A DNA stretch of 58,194 bases from Eubacteriales bacterium (lineage in GTDB: Bacteria; Bacillota; Clostridia; Lachnospirales; Lachnospiraceae), in contig JAUNGC010000025.1 of NCBI GenBank assembly GCA_030524745.1, forward strand, positions 1 to 58,194, written 5' to 3'. Of the stretch, positions 53,495-58,194 are shown piece after piece. Below the pieces are notes generated by a model, which was not told the origin of the DNA, ran no database searches, and saw only the letters and a list, made by a program, of their open reading frames with translations. The translations under genes were made by a program, and so were the position numbers. How positions within the stretch are numbered: the first letter of the stretch is position 1; every line of letters begins with the position of its first letter.

Positions 53495-54619
53495 TTACTG
53501 ACACAGCTTATTCAACTCTGCTGCCGTATCCATCGCCTCGTTTAACATGAGGTTCCAGTCCGTAGGGATCTGGGGAATCTCTTCCAGGTTCGGGCGCTTA
53601 TCAGACTTGATATCGCTGCGCCCGGGCAGCAGATATGCATCCACTACCAGCGCCTGCGCTTCATCGCTGAACAAAAAGTCCACAAATGCTTTCGCATTTT
53701 CCACATTCGGGCTCGTATTCATGATCATGGCAGGACGGGGATTCACTACCGTTCCCGTTGCCGGATAATACATCGCAATCGGCTCACCCTTATCTATGGA
53801 AGAATATGCGTTATAATCCACACCTGCGATTAAAATCCCCTTCTCTCCTGTCGTAACGGCTTCCAGCGCAGCCGAATTGGCGCCCGGAACCGTCAGCCCG
53901 TTGTCCGCCCAGGACCGCAGAATATCCTGTCCGTTTTCCACTCCTGTCACAAATCCTGCAAGGAAATCTTTGCAGGAACCGGATTTTTCTCCGTCCGGAA
54001 TTGCAATATCATCCTTATACCGGCTGTCCGCAAGTTCTTCCCAGTCGGCGGATACTTCCGGATAAATTGCGGTGTTGTAAATAACGCCTACTGCAGATGC
54101 GCTGTAGCCGAACAGCATACTGTCCTCATCGATCCAGCCATCCACGATGTTGTCTGCTTCCGCCGGAGCATAACTCATCAGCTGCCCCGTTTCTTTCATG
54201 CTCAGCCCATCGGACCAGGATGCCAGAATTACCACATCCGCTACCGGGTTGGATGCTTCTGCCTCCAGGCGGGCCAGGATTTCACCTGTCGTCCCCTGAA
54301 ACTGCTCCACTTCCACACCGGTCTTAGCGGTAAATGCTTCTGCAATCTTGTCTGCAAGACCTGCCGGACTGGGCATATAAACTGTAACCTTGCCGGATAA
54401 TGCGGTTTCCTCATCTCCCGCATTGCTCTGGTCTGCGGCGGACTGTTCCTCCGAACTTTCCCCGGCTGTCAGTTCTTCCGCCGCCGGTACGCTTTCTTCT
54501 TCCGCAGCCGCCTCTTCGTTCTGCGGCTGTGCCGTTACTTCTGCGCCAGCCTGGCCGCAGGCGATCATACTGAACGCCATGCACCCTGCCATTGCCAATG
54601 CTGCCATACGTTTTTTCAT
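53495..54619 (-). CDS. AfuA/FbpA-type ABC transporter substrate-binding lipoprotein
   Basis: A 374-residue protein with start ATG 54619 after GAGGAG. Lipoprotein signal with lipobox MIAC (Cys near 21), an acidic Glu/Ala/Ser linker to about residue 75, then an extracellular binding fold (KVTVYMPSPAGLADKIAEAF, FQGTTGEILARLEAEASN, DVVILASWSDGL, SAVGVIYNTAIYPEV, MYYPATGTVVNPRPAMIMN). Relatives bind Fe(III), hexose phosphates or 2-aminoethylphosphonate. No Tyr pair typical of FbpA iron ligation is obvious, so a phosphorylated ligand is as likely as iron. Second gene of a four-gene operon. Confidence 0.88.
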   Translation of the reverse strand: MKKRMAALAMAGCMAFSMIACGQAGAEVTAQPQNEEAAAEEESVPAAEELTAGESSEEQSAADQSNAGDEETALSGKVTVYMPSPAGLADKIAEAFTAKTGVEVEQFQGTTGEILARLEAEASNPVADVVILASWSDGLSMKETGQLMSYAPAEADNIVDGWIDEDSMLFGYSASAVGVIYNTAIYPEVSADWEELADSRYKDDIAIPDGEKSGSCKDFLAGFVTGVENGQDILRSWADNGLTVPGANSAALEAVTTGEKGILIAGVDYNAYSSIDKGEPIAMYYPATGTVVNPRPAMIMNTSPNVENAKAFVDFLFSDEAQALVVDAYLLPGRSDIKSDKRPNLEEIPQIPTDWNLMLNEAMDTAAELNKLCQ

Positions 54620-54633
54620 TCTTTCTTCTCCTC

Positions 54634-55587
54634 TTAGATTGAAATAATTTGTTTTGGATCTATGTATACGGTCTGTTTTTCGCCGGTCCCGATTTTCCTA
54701 CCGGTATGGAACATCCACGTAACATTCTGAAAAGATACCATCACCTCGTAAGCGTCACCAAGGTATTGGACGCTGCTTACAGGCAGATCATAAGAAAGGA
54801 AACCTTCCTTTTTCTCCAGCGTCATCGCCTCCGGCCGGAACAGCTCCGTCTTTCCCATCCAGTTGGATTTTCCGACAAATCTGGCCACGAATTCTGTCGC
54901 CGGGTGATTATAAATATTCTCCGGCGTGTCATACTGCTCGATAACGCCTTTTCGCAATACGGCAATCCGATCGCTCATGCTCATCGCCTCTGTTTGATCA
55001 TGGGTTACAAATACCGCCGTAATCCCCAATCCGGAAACAAGACGTTTTAATTCATGTCTCATCTCCTCCCGCAGGATCGCATCCAACGCGGAAAGCGGCT
55101 CATCAAACAGAATGCAGGAGGGTTCGATCACGATCGCTCTCGCAAATGCCACTCGCTGCTGCTGACCGCCGGAAAGCTGATGCGGATAGCGCTGCGCATA
55201 TTCGTCCAACTGCACGGCATGAAGCGCTTCTTTCACTCTCTCTTCCAATCCGGCCATCTTTTTCTGTGCCCTGAGCCCAAATGCTACGTTTTCAAAAACT
55301 GTCATGTGCGGCCAGAGGGCAAAATCCTGAAAAACAAACCCCAGCCCTCTTTTTTCCGGCGGAACGTTTATCCCTTTTTCGGAGGAAAAAACACAGCGGT
55401 CATCCAGATAAATTTCGCCCCCATCCGGTGTTTCCAACCCCGCCGCCATACGCAGCAGCGTCGTTTTCCCGCACCCGGAAGGCCCCAAAAGGGTGGTAAA
55501 CGTTTTGTCTTCGATGAAAAGATCCAGATCCCGGATCGCAAAAGCTCTGTCATAACTTTTATTGATATGTTTAAAGTTTATAACCAT
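54634..55587 (-). CDS. AfuC/FbpC/PotA-type ABC transporter ATP-binding protein
   Basis: The start is ATG 55587 (MVINFKHINKSY), 8 bases after AGGAG; the GTG at 55596 lies inside the ribosome site. 317 residues. Walker A GPSGCGKTTLLRMAAG, Q-loop FQDFALWPHMTV, signature LSGGQQQRVAFARAI, Walker B CILFDEPLSALDA, H-loop VTHDQTEAMSM, and a C-terminal TOBE-like beta region (SNWMGKTELFRPEAM, QYLGDAYEVMVSF). First gene of the AfuABC-CYTH operon. Confidence 0.92.
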   Translation of the reverse strand: MVINFKHINKSYDRAFAIRDLDLFIEDKTFTTLLGPSGCGKTTLLRMAAGLETPDGGEIYLDDRCVFSSEKGINVPPEKRGLGFVFQDFALWPHMTVFENVAFGLRAQKKMAGLEERVKEALHAVQLDEYAQRYPHQLSGGQQQRVAFARAIVIEPSCILFDEPLSALDAILREEMRHELKRLVSGLGITAVFVTHDQTEAMSMSDRIAVLRKGVIEQYDTPENIYNHPATEFVARFVGKSNWMGKTELFRPEAMTLEKKEGFLSYDLPVSSVQYLGDAYEVMVSFQNVTWMFHTGRKIGTGEKQTVYIDPKQIISI

Positions 55588-55683
55588 TTCCTTCACTCCT
55601 TCTAAATCAGGAGTTTATCATTTCAACCTTTAGTTTTGATTTGATTCGTGTAAATGCAGGGTAAAATTTTCCAAACAAAAAAA

Positions 55684-55705
55684 GAAGCAGCGCTATGGCT
55701 GCTTC
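55684..55705 (-). terminator. Terminator of the duplicated small membrane protein gene
   Basis: An 8-bp perfect stem GAAGCAGC / GCTGCTTC with 6-base loop, flanked by A7 and T6 runs; on the minus strand a U-tract follows directly. It also works on the plus strand. Confidence 0.88.
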
Positions 55706-55729
55706 AATTTTTTGCCGAATCTCTCTTGA

Positions 55730-56098
55730 CTATTTCAGTCCCTTAATAAAAGGAATGAGACATAGAAGAAGCACAATTCCTACAAGACCGATCACGATGC
55801 CGATGACCATCTGGCTCCATACCATGGTCAGACACATTCCAACGCCCAACAGCAATGCGCCCGCAAGCCCGATCAGCGTCGCCCCGACCGTTTTTCCGGA
55901 AGGTCTGATCGGCGCTTTATTCTCCATCCTTCTCCAGATGAGTACCGTAATCAGCAAAACGATGACTCCGATCACTCCCATAATAACGCCCTGCCGGAAT
56001 GCATTCCATTCCGTAATCAGCGCCATACACATTCCCAACGCAAACAGGATACCTCCTACCGTTCCCAGAACCATTGCTACAAATGTACTCTTTTTCAT
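55730..56098 (-). CDS. Small four-helix membrane protein with internal duplication
   Basis: A 122-residue protein with start ATG 56098 after GGCAGG. Two halves each contain two membrane helices with similar sequences (GTVGGILFALGMCMALI and GLAGALLLGVGMCLTMV, then GVIMGVIGVIVLLITVLIW and IGIVIGLVGIVLLLCLI), joined by a basic loop (RRMENKAPIRPSGK). I cannot name a function. Monocistronic. Confidence 0.75.
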   Translation of the reverse strand: MKKSTFVAMVLGTVGGILFALGMCMALITEWNAFRQGVIMGVIGVIVLLITVLIWRRMENKAPIRPSGKTVGATLIGLAGALLLGVGMCLTMVWSQMVIGIVIGLVGIVLLLCLIPFIKGLK

Positions 56099-56303
56099 TA
56101 CAGTTACCTGCCTTTCTCCCCCTCAAGGGGCATATATTTTATTTTGACAGCCTTTGAAAAAACAGTTGACCGCCTCCGTCTGATAAATGGATCATAGCAT
56201 TCCTCTGTTTATGCAATGTTTGTGTTTTGTTTGAGAAATATTAATTATGCCTTACTTTGCCACATTTTTCACAAACAATGCATCTCCAAACACGCCAAAA
56301 AAA

Positions 56304-56333
56304 CCGACAAATATTCTGAAAAATATCTGTCGG
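56304..56333 (-). terminator. Terminator of the EamA transporter gene
   Basis: A 12-bp stem (CCGACAAATATT / AATATCTGTCGG, one mismatch) with 6-base loop is followed on the minus strand by T7. The gap 56099-56364 shows nothing else. Confidence 0.88.
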
Positions 56334-56364
56334 CTCTCTATTCTATTCAGGCATGGCTTATTAT

Positions 56365-57228
56365 TTAAGTCAGCATCACAAGCGTTCCTGCAACAATCAT
56401 AAATAATCCCAGCGCAGACTTCCCTGTCAGCTTTTCATGAAATACAATATAAGAAAACGCAATTGTTACGAGAATACTCAATTTGTCAATTGGCACCACC
56501 AAGCTGGCCGGGCCTTCCTGAAGAGCTTTATAGTAACACATCCAGGAGGCTCCTGTGGCGAGTCCCGACAAACAAATAAATACCAGTTCTCTTCGCGGGA
56601 CCTCCCTGACAGTATGCTGCTTGCCTGCAACAAACACCACAATCCAGGCCATAAACAATACTACCACTGTCCGTATTGCAGTCCCCAGATTTGATTCCAC
56701 TCCGGATACGCCAATCTTTCCCAGAATAGAAGTCAAACTGGCAAATATTGCAGAGAATACCGCATATAGAAGCCATGATTTCCCCCTTTCCTGTCCTGCC
56801 GCAATCTGCTCTTTCTTTTGAATCATCATCCAGGTTCCAACCCCAATTGCCAGCACGCCTGCCGCTTTTGACCATGACATACTTTCTCCCAAAAACAGAC
56901 AGGCCAGTAAAATTGTAAGAACCGTACTGCTTTTGTCAATCGGCGCCACTTTATTCACATCTCCGATCTGCAACGCCCTAAAATAGCACAGCCAGGAAAC
57001 TCCCGTGGCAAGACCCGACAAAATCAGAAATAAATATGTTTTTGCGTCAATCTGAGAAATCATACGATGCGATCCCACCATAAAAACCATTGCCCAGGAA
57101 AATCCCCAAACTACAATGGTACGTATCGCAGTCGCAACATTAGAATCTGTTCTTTTTATGCCGCATTTTGCAAGAATTGATGTAATCCCAGCAAATAATG
57201 CGGAGCCAAACGCATACACTATCCACAT
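56365..57228 (-). CDS. EamA/DMT-family transporter
   Basis: The start is ATG 57228 (MWIVYAFGSALFAG), after AAAGGAGGGG; a reading from 57258 would swallow the ribosome site. 287 residues and ten membrane helices in two EamA halves that are strikingly alike (LFAGITSILAKCGIKRTDSN and IFASLTSILGKIGVSGVESN; ATAIRTIVVWGFSWAMVF and GTAIRTVVVLFMAWIVVF). It is a drug/metabolite superfamily permease, substrate unknown. The DNA is more AT-rich than the rest of the window. Confidence 0.9.
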   Translation of the reverse strand: MWIVYAFGSALFAGITSILAKCGIKRTDSNVATAIRTIVVWGFSWAMVFMVGSHRMISQIDAKTYLFLILSGLATGVSWLCYFRALQIGDVNKVAPIDKSSTVLTILLACLFLGESMSWSKAAGVLAIGVGTWMMIQKKEQIAAGQERGKSWLLYAVFSAIFASLTSILGKIGVSGVESNLGTAIRTVVVLFMAWIVVFVAGKQHTVREVPRRELVFICLSGLATGASWMCYYKALQEGPASLVVPIDKLSILVTIAFSYIVFHEKLTGKSALGLFMIVAGTLVMLT

Positions 57229-57319
57229 AGTTTCAACCCCTCCTTTTGCATATGCCACAGATCAGCTATCACAATATTGAAAAAAACGCAAGCAGCATAT
57301 TTACCAACTAACATTAAAT

Positions 57320-57793
57320 CTACAAATTGGATACATGCATATTATTATTTTTTACTCCCGAAACTCCGATCCATAACCCCAATGACATAAAGTATGATTT
57401 CAGGGTTTCGCTTTCCCGTACTACATCGTCTGGAAATATTTTGCCGTCAATCAGTTGTTCCAGCAAATTTTTCATGAACAATATAAGCTGGTCATAAATA
57501 TTATTTTCAACAATGATATTCTCTCTGCCATTTAAACTTCTGCTTAGCCAGCCCGTCCACTCAAAATCTATTACCGCAAACAGACAATCGGTACACAATA
57601 TCGAACCGTATGACGCCACTGTTCACAAAAATTTCCCGTATTCGGTAAAAGTCAGCGTATCTCTATGCGGTACCACAATTCTATCCTCTTGCAGAATACT
57701 ATTGAAATAACTGATTCGTACGCCATTTGCATTAAAAACAGCAACTTCACCAGTTGCAATTGATCGGACCTTATCGCTCTCTTTTGTGACCAT
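57320..57793 (-). pseudogene. Hypothetical gene interrupted by an in-frame TGA
   Basis: A start ATG at 57793 with GGAGG 10 bases ahead opens a frame (MVTKESDKVRSIATGEVAV, ending EYGKFL) that meets TGA at 57623-57625 after 56 codons. The same frame then continues for another 101 codons (TVASYGSILCTDCLFAVIDF, WTGWLSRSLNG, ending NNMHVSNL) to the stop at 57320. One base change would restore a protein of about 157 residues. It is either a nonsense-mutated pseudogene or, less likely, TGA readthrough. No known family recognised; AT-rich. A separate downstream translation from GTG 57619 is possible but has no ribosome site. Confidence 0.6.
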
Positions 57794-57904
57794 AGTTAAT
57801 GATCCTCCCTGTAATCACTTCATAAAACATTAAATCAACCGAATCGTTTAAAACTAGCAGAAAAAAGTCTGATCCCAAAAGATGGTGCAAAAAAAGGATA
57901 ACAA

Positions 57905-57928
57905 AAAACCCCGGAAAATCGGGGTTTT
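57905..57928 (-). terminator. Terminator of the tRNA operon
   Basis: CCCCG / CGGGG stem with A4/T4 extension and a 6-base loop, directly after tRNA-Cys; the minus strand continues with T6. Confidence 0.85.
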
Positions 57929-57931
57929 CAG

Positions 57932-58002
57932 AGGCGCGAGCCGGATTTGAACCGGCGATAAGGGTGTTGCAGACCCGTGCCTTACCACTTGGCTATCACG
58001 CC
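57932..58002 (-). tRNA. tRNA-Cys (anticodon GCA)
   Basis: A 71-base cloverleaf: acceptor GGCGTGA / TCGCGCC, D-arm GCC...GGC, anticodon loop CTGCAAC, T-arm GCCGG-TTCAAAT-CCGGC, discriminator U; CCA not encoded. The top pair of the anticodon stem (27-43) is a C-U mismatch and position 38 is C. Confidence 0.93.
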
Positions 58003-58035
58003 ATATTCTATTATATGCTTTCGCATTTCAAAAAA

Positions 58036-58107
58036 TGACTCCGACGGGAATCGAACCCGTGTTACCGCCGTGAAAGGGCGATGTCTTAACCGCTTGACCA
58101 CGGAGCC
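58036..58107 (-). tRNA. tRNA-Glu (anticodon TTC)
   Basis: A 72-base cloverleaf: acceptor GGCTCCG / CGGAGTC, anticodon stem-loop TCGCC-CTTTCAC-GGCGG, T-loop TTCGATT, discriminator A; CCA not encoded. 33 bases from tRNA-Cys, same operon. Confidence 0.93.
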
Positions 58108-58141
58108 TTATTAGCTGAGAAGCCTTACGGTCTTCATCTAA

Positions 58142-58194
58142 CTCCCCCTGTTGGACTCGAACCAACGACACTTCGGTTAACAGCCGAATGCTCT
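58142..58194 (-). tRNA. tRNA-Asn (anticodon GTT), 5' end outside window
   Basis: The 3' part is present: anticodon loop within TCGGCTGTTAACCGA, T-arm GTTGG-TTCGAGT-CCAAC, acceptor AGGGGGA, discriminator G. The D-arm lies partly and the acceptor 5' strand fully beyond the right edge. Confidence 0.88.

Noticed and set aside
1-58194. CRISPR arrays, insertion sequences with transposases, phage genes and rRNA
   Set aside because: No regularly spaced repeats, transposase, integrase or phage structural motif, and no rRNA sequence was seen.

Overview
The window looks like a chromosomal segment of a gut-type Lachnospiraceae (Clostridia). Supporting signs are strong AGGAGG ribosome-binding sites with occasional TTG/GTG starts, intermediate base composition, a CUT1 sugar ABC transporter without its own ATPase, GH65 phosphorylases, GH13_20 enzymes, LytTR/DUF3021 and DUF4867 genes, and lipoprotein binding proteins with Ala/Glu/Pro-rich linkers. 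The species is inferred from style, not from a marker gene. Almost all genes lie on the minus strand.

Positions 1-21.6 kb form what appears to be one glycan-use locus. From right to left (direction of transcription): a sugar-binding lipoprotein, two CUT1 permeases and two different GH65 glycoside phosphorylases; a LacI regulator facing the other way; then beta-phosphoglucomutase with a membrane-anchored beta-helix glycosidase-like protein and a membrane-anchored F5/8C (CBM-like) protein; then a secreted CARDB plus beta-helix glycosidase-like enzyme; then a large MalT-like LuxR regulator; and finally the start of a large DUF11 surface protein that runs off the left edge. A palindrome, TTTAACGTTAAA or one base away, occurs twice at the promoter of the transporter operon, once in the divergent lacI/pgmB promoter and once just inside the secreted beta-helix gene. 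This ties the parts into one predicted regulon. The model is: surface cleavage of an alpha-linked glucan, uptake of oligosaccharides, phosphorolysis to beta-glucose-1-phosphate, and conversion to glucose-6-phosphate.

Positions 21.8-26.9 kb hold a xylulokinase-DUF4867-isomerase operon divergent from its LacI-type regulator, with two copies of GTGCACGTGCAC between them. Positions 27.0-31.1 kb hold a GlgX/isoamylase-type debranching enzyme and a membrane-anchored DUF5722-like TIM-barrel protein. Positions 31.4-34.7 kb encode a polar amino-acid ABC transporter and a threonine/serine dehydratase. A 725-bp gap at 34.7-35.4 kb contains a 299-bp imperfect palindrome plus a decayed third copy. Positions 35.4-40.8 kb carry an MrfA-like helicase, a UvrD-like helicase and a DsbA/FrnE-like protein. 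Positions 41.2-43.8 kb are a LytTR-DUF3021-ABC-2 exporter operon.

Further right are a small membrane protein, a LysR/AGCS symporter divergent pair, two GH13_20 neopullulanase-like paralogues, an AfuABC-type ABC operon that unusually ends with a secreted CYTH-like protein, a duplicated small membrane protein, and an AT-rich end with an EamA transporter and an ORF broken by an in-frame TGA. The window closes with a tRNA cluster (Cys, Glu, partial Asn).
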